Assembly (NCBI RefSeq): GCF_018691265.1
Contig: NW_024881330.1
Coordinates: forward strand, 13,226,386 to 13,290,385
Length of the DNA stretch: 64,000 nt
Direction of reading: 5' to 3'
Source: Tyto alba
Taxonomy: Eukaryota; Chordata; Aves; Strigiformes; Tytonidae
Shown: positions 1 to 11,084 of the stretch, in pieces
Numbering within the stretch: the first letter of the stretch is position 1
Layout: every line of letters starts with the position of its first letter
The notes under the pieces: generated by a model
What the model was told of the DNA's origin: nothing
Databases searched by the model: none
Seen by the model: only the letters and a program-made list of their open reading frames with translations
Translations under genes and position numbers: made by a program

Positions 1-1031
1 AGATCTCTGATCTCTGCCAAGCTCATCCCTCAGATGCTAGGTGGCCATGGCACAGGATCGCCCAGCCCTAGGGAAGCCTGGCAAGGCAGGATGACAGCAG
101 AACACATGAACAGGCAGTCAGGTGTTGAATGCTGAGCAAATGCAACTTGGAAGAGGTAGAGGGGTGGGATCATCTGTGTTTCTATTTTATTTTTAAGTCA
201 GCTACTTCCAAAAGCAGTTTACCTACAAGAAAGATATAAACACCTTTATTATTTCTAAGGAAAATTCCCAGATTGCCGAGTCTTTCGCAACGCACATTAT
301 TCCTGCTTGAGCTGGTTCCTAAAGGCACATTCACTAGCACAGTTCCCCGAGTTTAAAGCCTTTCCACTTGGACCACTGCTTTGGCTGGAGGAGACATGCC
401 CTTCTCACCCTCACAGCAGTGGCACCGGGAGACCTGTGGAAAGAGGGTGGGACCGACTGTGGATGACACCGGTGTGGGCGTGAAGCTTCTCGGGACACAT
501 CCACACGCACACTTGTGACCAAAAGCGGCTTGGCAGAAAAGGCCCCGCGGCTCCTGGTGGACACCACGCTGCCCAGCAGCTAGCAAGGTGCTGTTGCCCA
601 AAGGCGGTGGCGAGCGGTACCCTGGGCTGCACTGGGAAAGCCTTGCCAGCAGCTGGAGGGAGGTGACCCTGCCCCTCTGCCCAGCGCTGGGGAGGCCATG
701 CCTGCAGTGCTCTGCCCGGGTCTGGGCTCCCCACTACGAGAGAGACACCGGCATACTGGGGAGAGCCCCCCCCACCCGTGCCCCTCCCCCACCCGTGCCC
801 CCCAGCACGACCGTTGGGGTCACAGTGCCATGCTGGGGTATCCCGGCGCTGGCCCGGCAACAGCCCCAGTGCCTACCGGACGTCGCCGTGCCAGCACCGA
901 GTGCTACTGGGGTCTCGCCCAGGAGCACTCTCTGGCACTGCCACCCCCTCGGCAGCCCTACTTGCGCCGCTGGGGCACTGCCCCAAACCCCTAAGAGCAG
1001 TGGTCTGCGGGATTCTCCCGGCCTTGACGGG
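1..1031 (+). other. 5' flank of RhoGAP-like copy A
   Basis: The first 350 bases are moderately AT-rich; GC content then rises sharply. The likely start codon at 1032 sits in a good Kozak context (GACGGGATGG). I cannot place a transcription start or an untranslated first exon. A poly-C tract near 766-775 differs in length from copy B. Long open readings on both strands here are GC-driven and show no family similarity. The counterpart in copy B is 14981-16010. Confidence 0.5.
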
Positions 1032-4000
1032 ATGGGCCAGCTCAACTGCTGCCGCGGCCCCAGGTGAGCTCCCCCCGCGGCCAGGGGACACGCCGGCACA
1101 GCCGGGCCCCCCAGCAGCCGCCTTGCTCATGCCCGATGCCGTCTGCTCTGCAGGGAGGACCCTGAGCCCGTGCAGGAGAGTGTGCCTGTCCCGGCGGCAC
1201 CGCAGCCACTGCTCCGCCACCGTGTGCGGGTGGCCCAGGGCCGCACGACGAGGAAGAGGGACCTCCTCCTCTTCAGGGAAACCCTGGTCATCGCCAAGCC
1301 CGAGTAAGACTCGCAGACCCCGGCTGCCCTTTCTCCCAAGCCCTGGCCCTGGCACAGCAGGGCAGGGACACCCAAGGAGCAGCCCCAGGCCCCCGGCACC
1401 CTGGTGCTGGATGCCCCCATGGCCATGCCCGTGGCAGGAGCACGGTAGAGGGGGAGCCACGGGGCTCGGCCACCTCCAAGTCACTCCCTGCCGCTCCTCT
1501 CCGCAGACGTGGCAGCTCCCCGCGCCCGCAGCTCTGCCTGGCCCTGGCCCAGCTGCAGGTGCTGAGCGGCGGGACGGGGGCGGCTGGGGATGGCACCCGG
1601 GAGGAGGAAGGCAAGAACACCAACTCCCTCGTCCTCGTCTGGCCCTGCGGCTGTAGTGTCGTCACTTTCCGGTGAGTCTCCGTGCCACGTCCCACAGCAG
1701 GACCCGGCAGCGCCTCGGTCCTGCCCCACGGGGCTGCCTCCTGCCTCTGTAGCCGTCCCCACGGGGCAGGGCTGTGCCGGCGCCCGCCTCTGCCCGCAGG
1801 CTGGGGAGCAGCAGGCACTCAGGCTCTTTCTCCTCTCTTCCTCAGCTCCCAGGAGGTGAAGGAGCTCTGGCTCAGCGCGCTCAGTGGGTAAGCCCAGCCT
1901 GGCGGTGCAGCCTGGGGGGCCCGTGCTCACATCACGGCGGGACGCTCCAGGCCTGGGAGAGCTCCCCCCGCGGCTGCAGCCAGCTCTCGAGCGGGCAGAG
2001 CTGGCGGAGCTGCTCTTTGCCCAGCCCCGTCCAGCCAAGCCCCCCCCAGCCCCTGGCCCACCACTGCCACCGCTCTCCGCTCCACTGCCCGGCGCTGCCC
2101 GGCTGCTTTGGGGCAGCTTGGAAGTGCTCCCCACTGGGCTGGCAGGAGAGGGCAAAGGCAGCTTCGGTCTCACACAGCTCTTCCTCCGACCCTTCCCCAT
2201 GCACAGGCCACCAGAAGGAGTGCAGGGAGCCCGGGTGACCCAGCTGCCCTCCATCAAGCTCCTGCTGAAGCAGCTGAGTGGCCGCAAGGCAGTGAGTGGC
2301 CCTCTCGTCTGTGCTCTGCCCCCGCATGCTGCTCCAGCCTGGCATCAGCTGCATCGCTTCTCACCTTCTGCTCTTTGCCTTTTTCCCCTTGCTCAGGCGA
2401 CGACACTACACGCCAGCAGCCTGGAGAGGCTCGTCGAGGGCCAGGCAAAGGTTAGGCTCGGCCGGGGTGCCATCCTGGCCATCCCCACCTCTGACAGGTG
2501 GCCAGGGGCTGCTCTGGCTCAGCAGGGGCCCTTTCTGCTGCGGGGCTGCTCGGTGAGCACAGCACATTTCTTGCAGGCTGCTGCAGAACAGCAGCCACCA
2601 CCCGTCCCCTCCAGCAGCGAAGGCGGACGTGGCCACTCGGCTGGTGAGTTGGGACAAGACGGGGGCAGGACGTCCCTTCTCTGCCCCCCTCGCAGGGGGG
2701 CACTCGCGCTGCTGCTGCTGCCCTTCTCGCAGGGCACATCCATCCCCACCGCTCTGTGCAGGAGAGAGCTGAGTCCCCGGCGCCCCCCGTGCCCAAACAA
2801 CGCCTCTCCCTTGCGCTCGGCGGCAGGGGGGACGGCTCTGAGGGGCTCCGGGAGCGCTCGCCCGGCCGTACTCACGCAGGGGTTTTTGCGCTCTTTCCCT
2901 TGGCACCAGGCGGCACCTGCAGGAGGAGGAGGGGGCTGACCTGGCCCTTTGCACGCCGAGGGACCTCGGCTGCTGCAGAGGCGCCCGGGCCGTCGGGCTC
3001 TGGCGCCGGGGGGGCTCTCTTTGGCCGGCCCCTGGCAGCTCTCTGCAGCCAGGACGGCACGCTGCCCTAGCCCATCCAGGTAAGCAGGGCTGGCCAGAAG
3101 GAGGGGAGGGTCCCCATCCCGCTGGCTCCTCTGGAGAGGTGGTGTCCCAAGCACAGGCACCCTGCCTGGGGCCCGGGGACAAAGCCATCTCCTCCCCCCA
3201 TCCCCAGCCTCCAGCCACCCCTCCATCCCGCCCCAGTGAGAGACACGGAGCCGTCCGTCCACGCTCACTCCGGTCCCTCAGGAAGGTCTGCCTGCCCCAG
3301 GGCCTGTCTCCAGCCATCAACTGTCCCCCTCTGTCCCCTCAGGACCTGCTGGCTCTCCTTCACGAGCACGGGCCATCCACGGAGGGGATCTTCCGGCTGG
3401 CGGCCGGCGAGCGCGCCTCGCGGGAGCTGCGGGAGGCCCTCGACAGCGGAGCGGAGGTCCACCTCCAAAGCCAGCCTGCGCGGCTGCTGGCCGTCATCTT
3501 GAAGGTGAACCCGGCTGACCTGCAGCCCGGCAGCTCCCGCCTCTGTCGCTGCTGACGGGCGCCTGCGAGAGCAGCAGCCGAAACCCAGCCGCCTGCTCTG
3601 CTCCCGAGCCAGAGTGCCGGGGGTGCTGCCCGTGCTCCCGGCAAGCAGCGGCCAAGGCCTCACCCGGTGCCCTTGGCATTGCAGGACTTCCTCCGCAAGA
3701 TCCCCTCCAAGCTCCTCGAGGCAGAGCTCTACGAGGAGTGGGTGAGCGCCCTGCAGAAGACCAGCAGGCAGGAGAAGCTGGCGGCACTGAAGGAGTGAGT
3801 GTGGCGAGCAGCCTGCCTGCTCCGCGGGGACTGGCAGAGGCCGGGACTCGCCCGCACGGCGGCAGCCTCCTTGCAGAAGCTGTGCCTTCAGCCAGACACC
3901 TCTGGGCGCTGTGGGCTCGGGTTCTGGGGGCACGTGGCACAGCAGGGCACTTCTCTCCTTGGAGCTCTTCCCGCGGGCCCTGGGGGTGGCTGCACCAAGG

Positions 4001-4699
4001 GCCTCTTGCCAGCAGGGCCAGGAGGGAGGGAGGTGGCCGCATCTCAGCGGAGGCAGTCCCTCTGCTGTACAGCAGGGGTGGCCAGGGAGCCTTCCCTCGG
4101 CCTGGGGTCAGCCTGGGAGGGAGGCCTGTGCTGACAAGGTCCAGTTCAGGAACGGTGTCTTCCTGTTCCCTCAGGGTGGCCAGCAAGTTGCCCAGCGCCA
4201 ACCTCCTCCTCCTCAAGAACTTGCTCATCCTGCTCCGAAACATCAGCACAAACGTGGCCACCAGCAGGATGAGTGCCGGCAACCTGGCCATCTGCGTGGG
4301 GCCAAGCCTCCTGAGCCCAGCCGAGGAGCACACGCTTCCCCTGGACGTCCTGGTGCAGGAGACGGGGAAGGTACGTGGTGTTCCCCAGCCGGCTACAGCC
4401 TTCTGGGCCCACCCGGGCTTTGCTGTTCAGAGGTACCTGGCTGCCTCCTCTCTTCAGCAAACGCTCGTGGCGGAGCTGCCGGGAAGAGCAGCCCCACAGC
4501 TGCGCACAAGCGAGGCTCGGGAGTGGGGAAGGCTGTTGCACCTCGCTGGAAACCCGTGCTGTGCTGTGTGCAGGTGACGCGGCTGGTGGAGTTCCTCATT
4601 GACCACCACGAGGAACTCTTTGGGGAGGAGGTGGCCGAGCTTGGCAGCGCATCGGCCGAGGAGCAGCCGGCACCGGCGCTGGGAGGAGGAGCAGCAGAG
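1032..4699 (+). pseudogene. RhoGAP gene, ARHGAP20/TAGAP-like, copy A; in-frame stop before the GAP domain
   Basis: The proposed protein would stimulate GTP hydrolysis by Rho-family GTPases. Thirteen phase-compatible exons were read: 1032-1063, 1154-1303, 1507-1671, 1846-1887, 2207-2291, 2397-2450, 2587-2643, 2762-2867, 2910-3079, 3343-3504, 3685-3794, 4175-4370, 4574-4699. The N-terminus starts MGQLNCC, a possible myristoyl/palmitoyl anchor (inference). Exons 2-4 encode a PH-like domain ending in ELWLSALSG, with the conserved Trp. Exons 9-13 encode a RhoGAP domain: LFGRPLAALC, the arginine finger in GIFRLAAGE (CGG at 3394-3396), ILKDFLRKIP, and the conserved Asn in MSAGNLAICVGPSLL. TAG at 3068-3070 (about codon 284) replaces the CAG seen in copy B and stops translation before the finger. 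The exon 8 donor (GTACTC) is weak. No Ras-associating domain is recognisable. Family call is firm; the exact ortholog is not. Confidence 0.85.
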
Positions 4700-4979
4700 G
4701 TACGTCAGGGCCACACAGAGCGTGACAACAAGAGCCTCCCCCTTCAGAAGGTGGGACTGCTGCCGCAGGGACAGGCAAGGTCATCCACAAGCCTGCAGCT
4801 CTCCAAAAGCGCCCAGTAAGGTGGATGCAGGTGGCCCGCTGCACTTTGTGCACTGTTCCCACCAGACCGGCCTCAGCTGGGCTCAGCAAACCCATCCAAG
4901 GGATCTGCCTTTCAGAGCTAAGGGAGCACTTGGGCAGCTGGGTCCTTGCCACCTCTTAAATTCCACCTTTCTGTTGCAG

Positions 4980-5277
4980 GTGGCCCCGCTCGCTCCAGAA
5001 AGAGAACACCTGAGGAGCTCATCTGCGGAGAGAAGGTAAAATGAGCTAGCTTTGATTAAGAGCAGAATTGGTACCCGTTTATCATGGCTTTACCTGCCTA
5101 ACAATGCTATGGAATGGAAAGGTTGCCAGGGTCTTCTTGAGGAAGCAGAAAGCGGAAAACAACTTGGAGCGAGGAGGGTGATGGGCAACCGGGCCGGAAG
5201 AAGGCCAGGCTGTAAAGAGAGCTCTCAGCCATGGGCGAGTGAGGAAATCCAAGCAGGCAACACCAACCAGAAGCCCA
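4980..5277 (+). other. Candidate C-terminal exons of RhoGAP copy A, frame unresolved
   Basis: A good acceptor (CTGTTGCAG) and donor (GTAAAA) bound 4980-5035. The frame that follows from the upstream exons reads VAPLAPEREHLRSSSAERR. A different frame, reading RKRTPEELICGEK, looks more protein-like and joins in phase 0 to an open stretch at 5132-5277 (ESGKQLGARRV... NTNQKPR) bounded by CCAG and a GTGTGT donor. If the second reading is right, a one-base phase break exists before it in both copies. A short candidate exon, EEAKSHVSIRASFL, with good splice sites lies at 5540-5581. I could not join these into one confident tail. Confidence 0.4.
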
Positions 5278-6436
5278 GGTGTGTAACAGACCCTGCCCTC
5301 CATCCTTCCAATTTTACTGCTGCTCCGAGGGTAGGAAATATTCCCGAGGCGCACAGAGATGGCGCCAGACAGGAAGCATGCGCCTGCCCTTGGGAGAAAG
5401 TGTCTGTCAGGAGAAAAATACAACTCCAGCACTGGCAGTTTCCTTGTGGAACTTGTTGAGGGTCTGTGCAAGGCTCAACAGGCACCCCTGCAAGGTCACA
5501 AGACTCACAGTTTTGAGCTCTTTGACCTGCTACCTGCAGGAAGAGGCAAAGTCCCACGTTTCTATTCGTGCCAGCTTCCTGGTAAGGGGGCCCTGAACAT
5601 CTCTGGCAACTTGCCGTGCCCCGGGCTTATTGCCTGTGCTGCGGAGGGGCCAGAGCAGCACCGGCGTTGCTGCCGCTAAGGGTTCTCTCCCCTGGGCCAC
5701 GACCCGAGCCCTTTGTCCTCGGACTTCCCAAAGAACGGGGATCAAAGTCACGCCTCTTGCCGCCCTCGTGGTTCCATCAGCGCTTTCTGACTCTGCCCTC
5801 GTAGGTGCCCATTTAGTTCTGCTGCTTGGATTCCCCGCACGAGCTCTGACGCCCGGCCTTCGAGGAGCACGCTGCAGCCCCAGCACCACCTCGGTGGAGG
5901 CGAGGAGAGAGGCACCGTGCCGCCCTGCTCCGTCCAGCAGACTGCAGCGTCACACCGCTAAGCCGCAGCGGCCCCGCACCGCCCTCAGAGCCATCCCACC
6001 CTTCGCAGGAGGCCTTGCTGGCTCACTCACCAGCTCCGTCAGCCCATGCCCACCAGCTGGCACGTCTCCCCAGGTGGGGAGCTGGCATCTGAAATGCCGA
6101 TTCCAGGGAGCATCCTGCGCATGGCGGTGCATATCGTCTGGGAGGGACACGCGCGACGTGCTGCACAGCATCTTCCATATTATAAAGCCCTCCTGGTTTT
6201 AGTTACAGCTACTCGTGCTCGGCTGAGAGGTGCCGAACCAACTTGTACCTGCTCAGTCTATGGTCAGGGTCCATGGATTAGGAAACAACGGACAGAGACT
6301 CAATTATGAGTGCAGAAGGGGTTTCTGGTAGCCTGTGACACAACTCCCCTGACACTTCCGAGTGCCTGTTAAGAAGGTGGATAATGCCAGCAGAGCTGCT
6401 GCATCAGCAACAACTTTCTTGCGCCTTCTGCTGCAG

Positions 6437-6574
6437 ATCAGCTCTCTCTGGACTGACGCAGACACACCCCTTCCTCTCAGTCATGACCAGAGCTTTGAAA
6501 CTAGCTTTTCCCAAAGCTCCAACTACTTCAACAGCCTCTCTTGTTTTGATCCTCGAGCCCTGGATGATGTGTAA
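6437..6574 (+). other. Candidate terminal exon of RhoGAP copy A
   Basis: A strong acceptor (TTCTGCTGCAG) is followed by a 45-codon open stretch rich in Ser, Asp and Phe (for example QSFETSFSQSSNYF) that ends in TAA at 6572-6574. Its composition is unlike the surrounding non-coding DNA and it is identical in copy B (21417-21554), which suggests a real last exon. The link to the upstream exons is inferred from position only. A tandem polyadenylation signal, AATAAATAAA, lies downstream at 7196-7205. Confidence 0.4.
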
Positions 6575-9500
6575 TGGTGTCGAGCTCCTTTCCGAAGGGA
6601 AGACACAAGTGCCAGGCACAAGAGGGGAAAGAAACTGCACAGCTGATCTGCAGGTCTTGCAGGGATTGTGCAGGCGTCACCAGAGCACGGAAATTCAGGT
6701 GCAGCTCTCCCAGCTGGCATCTGAAGTGTTTCAGAGACAATGCCATCTTTTCTTCACAGGCAAAGCCTCGCCTGATACCCTCAGCAATTGCTACCCTAAG
6801 TAATTAAACTCCCAGCTGTTCGGAGCTCTGCACTATGGAAAAATCAAAGGGTTCTAGAGAGTAATCCCTAAGTCACTTCGGGGGGGAAAAAACAAAAAAC
6901 AAAACAAACAAATCCCTCTGTACTCAAGAGGGAGAAACATCAGATGTTGCGAAGTCTTTCTTCCCATTTCCCTGCTGTTCGTTTACCCGCCTCTGTGGCT
7001 AACTGAGAACTGCAGATCAGCCTTTGGTCTGGAGCTGCTGGCCGGAGACGACGGTGCTCTGGTACACGCAGCTGCCTGCTTGCTAGTGCTTTCGACAGAC
7101 TTACAGCCTCTGCTAAAACGTGGCCATAGAAAGTTCTGCCCCGTTCTCTTTTCTGTACCACGCGTGTCCCAATGCATAGTGCAACCAAACCACTTAATAA
7201 ATAAAGGACTATGGAAACAGCATTAGGAAATGACTGCAGGCATCCCAGCCGTCTGCAGACAAGGCCGCCTCAAATCCGAGTACTGACAGAGGGACGAGTT
7301 TGTAATGGGACTGCTTGGCCGATAGGTGCCTATTCCCCTTGCCTTTGCCGGAATACGGTGTACGGACTGTCTGCAGTCCTCAGCGTTTCTTCCCATGTGC
7401 TGCTTTTTACAATTTCTTACTATTTCTTTACAGAAATAAAGTTTCAAATGTCTATCTGGCCAGTCTCCGTATTTGGACGAGTCCCTTCCCTTTCCCCCTA
7501 CCTCTCCCCTTCCTCCCTTCCCCTTCCCCTCCCTCTTCCCTTCCTTTTTTCTTCCTCTCCCCTTCGCTGTGTTTCACCGCTCGCACGCTCTGGTATTTCA
7601 CAGTCGTGGATGTGACAGAGCCCAGAACTTCAGTTAACGGCACGGTGTCCTGTGACATAAGGACACAGATCTCTTTCACCTTTCTTCTGGTTTTCAGGTC
7701 ACGTCAGTCCACACTCAGCTGTGCAGCTACGGCACAGCTCTGCGTTACTCATGCTTACACCCTGGCATACCGTAAGACTTCATAAGCATGTATTAGTGTA
7801 GTGGAGGAAGTCTGTGAAAGCTACTCTTCACAAAAGCAACCTTTTTTAAGCTCAGGCCTAAATTCCACGGAAGCCAGAGTGGATTTTAAATCTAGGCTTC
7901 AGAATAAGCACGTCTGCACACACGGCCTACGTGCAGGGGAATGCAAGTGTAAGATTAAGCTATCCTGAGCTGGAGTCTCCTCTTGGAAGACTATGTAAGA
8001 CACAGGCATGCCTATTCTGCTGCATTTTGACATTTCCAGAGTAAAATTTATTCCTCTTTGAAATGGAACAAATCAGCATCAAAATGATAATTTTAAAAGC
8101 CATAAATTACTTTGTCCAGACCTGATAAAATGCACGGTATTTTTTTAAGGAAATCAGTTTCTTTAACGTGACTTTGTAACTTTGGTGACAAATGGACATA
8201 GCCAGGCCGCATCAGGAACACTAACACAGTCGAGTCTGCCCCTCTTTTGCATTTTTTCCTTTCTAAGAGGGAAAAATACTGACCATCAGTCACCTGGTTT
8301 ATAGCTTTAGCTTGATTTTTTAAATACATCTAACGTATTTCAGCTTCATCTAATTAGTAAAACGTACTGTGCCTAGGAACTCTCATTTCCTAGTCACCTG
8401 CATTTCTTGCCAAAGAGAAAACCACTTCCTCTACTACAGCAACCGTATGCAACGGGCCCATCCAAGCTGTCCTTCGGAAAGGCTTCCAAATGCAACTGCC
8501 AGGCAGCACGAAAAACAATTCTTAGATGGTCGCTTTAATGGTTGTTAAACAACACTTCTCCGTCTCAGGGCACCACCACCAGGAGTGTCACAGGGAGCCT
8601 CTCAAGCCGCAGGACCCTTTGGTTGCTGCTGTAGCTGGAGGCAGGGCAAATGTCAGCATGCGTTTGGGCTTGTGAAGCTCTTCAGAGGGCAAAGAGCAGC
8701 TCTGACTACCTCAGCCCAAAGGTCTCTGAGAAGCTAGAAATCCCCGTGGCTGCTTTTTGGTGGGTGCTTTGGTTTGTTGGCAATGTCAAGCGAGCAGCAG
8801 AACTTCCAAAAGTCCAAAGTCACTTGGACAGTCGGCCACCACCCCTTAAAGTAGCTCGTGTGCAAAGAACGGAGCTTGACTCTCACAGGTGTCCCGTGCA
8901 AGGGGGCTCGGCTGCTTTTCCACTGTGAGTAGCAACCCTTGACCTCTTGCAAAAGCTGCCGTCGTACTTAAACCCTGCCTTCCCCTACCTATACCTATGT
9001 CAAATTATTGTAGGCGTTACCAAAAATACAATCATCTTCTTAGGTGGGACCTGGGAGCTTATTCAAGTCATTTCAAGGTCTTGTTTTCCTCAGAAGGGCA
9101 GCTCTCAATGACAGCACACACAGGCTATTAGGGAACAGGCATCCCGCATAGAGAGAGGCCCCCCACATCCTTTCATCTCCTCTACCTTCCCACTAGCCCT
9201 GTGCTGAGCAGTTGAGTGACCAGAAGGTCCAGACTTGTGTCTGGGTCCTGACCCTGAGGTTGCCTTGCCATTGCAGCATCAAGTGGTGACGCTTTGCTTT
9301 GTAGCACCACACTTGCCATGTGGGAAGGAGGAGGAGTCAAAAAAGCCAGCTTAAATGGAGCCCAGAAACCCCGGTAGAACGCCAGTGACAGATGCAAAGA
9401 TAAAATACGTGTTTGCTCCCCTAGCTAGCTCACTTTTCAGCCATCCAATACATCCTCCTCCAGTCACTCATCTTTGCAAATATCCCGTGCTTGAGCAGGA

Positions 9501-10962
9501 GCTTTTGCACTCCTGGAAACTTTTCCCTACCACTCCTGCTAGCTGGCTTACAGACTCTGCTGCTCACTCTTTCTCTCTCTCTCCCCACCTCCCCTCTCCT
9601 GCACCCCGACCATTTCTTTCTAACTTGCATGAACAAATCCTTAGTGTCAACAAAGGCAGAACAGGGCACATTCCAAACAACATCCATTTAACCAAATTTT
9701 GGCCAGAAAGGCATGCCATGGTGCATTGTGTCTGTTTAATTAGAAATACACCTACTCTCTGCCAAGGAGCCATTTCAAACTCTGCTGTGCAAACACGGCT
9801 GTATTTGAAACTTCAGTCACAGGAATTTGCAATATTTTGGAACTAACCTAGTGCATTGAAAGACAAGACATTTTGCCTCTTTAATTGTTATAGATCACGT
9901 TACCTGGGTTGCTCCTCATGTACTCTTTATTGTGGTTAATGTACTGGCCTTGGAGTGTTTTAGCACAATTAGGAAATAATCATTTCTTCATTTGAGTGTG
10001 ATGATCCAGATCTCTGCTCTTTTCCTCTAAAATAGAAGAAATTATTTGCCCATCACAATGCCATACATAAAATTATTATGATGGTGAATGTGATGAATGA
10101 CTCAGTCCTAAGCGGCTGATAAGGACCACTGTAATTAGGACATTCCTTCACTTCCGTCCTTCTATTTTTATCCAGGTCTTTACTCCTTATTCTGAAGTAT
10201 CGTTGTTCTAGGTATCAGCCAGACAACACATAGACACAGCACTGCTGCTCAGCAAGTCAAGAAAACTGAGGGATGACCTAGAGTTAAAACCTTTTTGCTC
10301 TTTGCACCTCTCCAACAGAAAAATCTATTGGAACAGATGGTTACAATCTCACATTAGCTCCCACCAGCTGATCAGAGTTTGCGGCTGCTGCTCCATCAGG
10401 TGTGGGCACCACGAGGGTGCCAGTGGGATGGGGCACGGCAGCACCCCTGGCCCGGCATCGCTCCCTGCAAGGATGCTCCCATGGTGGAGTTTGAACTAAA
10501 AGGCTTTGGAGAAGAGGACATCGGCTCCACAAATTTAATGCCATTCCTCTTCCCTTAAAAATCAGCAACTTCTGTAGATCCCTGCAGGATCACATGTTTG
10601 AGCCTCTAGATCCACCAGGACTCTCCCTAGGGGAGCAGCCAGCACGCATCTCCATCGGATGTTGGGGGACAGACAGCGATCTCTCGGCTTTCTCACGTGT
10701 TGTGTCACTGATCAAAAGGAGAGAACCAGTTTGCTTCTGCTGGTGAAGTGAAGAATACAACCTTGATGAGTTTGGGACTGAATGAAACTTCTATCTTAAC
10801 AGAATTTAAATTTTTTTTTACTTTTTTTACTTTTCAAATTTAAAGGTAGGTAAAATATCTCACAATGGAATATATTTAGATTAAATCAGCAAATAGTTCA
10901 TCAAAAAAAGTCTGTTCCATTTGCATTTTTTCAACAGATAAACTATTTGTCAAAAATATGTT
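6575..10962. other. Possible 3' UTR, then non-coding DNA of copy A
   Basis: The first 630 bases could be a 3' UTR ending near AATAAATAAA at 7196-7205; another AATAAA lies at 7434-7439. Beyond that the DNA is AT-richer and holds a polypyrimidine tract (7482-7565) and a CT-rich patch near 9568-9600. I see no gene. A 4-bp indel relative to copy B falls at 9421-9428. Confidence 0.5.
7482..7565 (+). repeat. Homopyrimidine tract, copy A
   Basis: This is an 84-base run of C and T interrupted by one A at 7500, built of irregular CCTT/CCCTT units. On the other strand it is a pure purine run, which can in principle form a triplex (H-DNA). The same tract, with no length change, is at 22462-22545 in copy B. 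Confidence 0.9.
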
Positions 10963-11084
10963 ATAGAAACATAGAATACCAGGTTGGAAGGGACCTCAGT
11001 ATCACCTGGTTCAACTCTTCTCGGCAAAAGCACAGTCTAGTCAAGATGGCCCAGAACCCTGTCCAGCTGGATCTTAAAAATGTC
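10963..11084 (-). mobile_element. CR1 LINE 3'-end fragment, copy A
   Basis: The stretch beginning TAGAAACATAGAATACCAGG and running through GGTTGGAAGGGACCTC, ATGGCCCAGAACCCTGTCCAGC and ATCTTAAAAA is the reverse complement of an avian CR1 3' untranslated end. It is degraded and about 120 bp long. Orientation is minus because the CR1 terminus, ATTCTATG-like on its own strand, faces left. Confidence 0.85.

Noticed and set aside
3494..4333. A 279-codon open reading on the minus strand, also at 18474-19313
   Set aside because: It is antisense to RhoGAP exons and introns and has low-complexity Arg/Pro/Gly composition, as expected for a shadow frame in GC-rich DNA.
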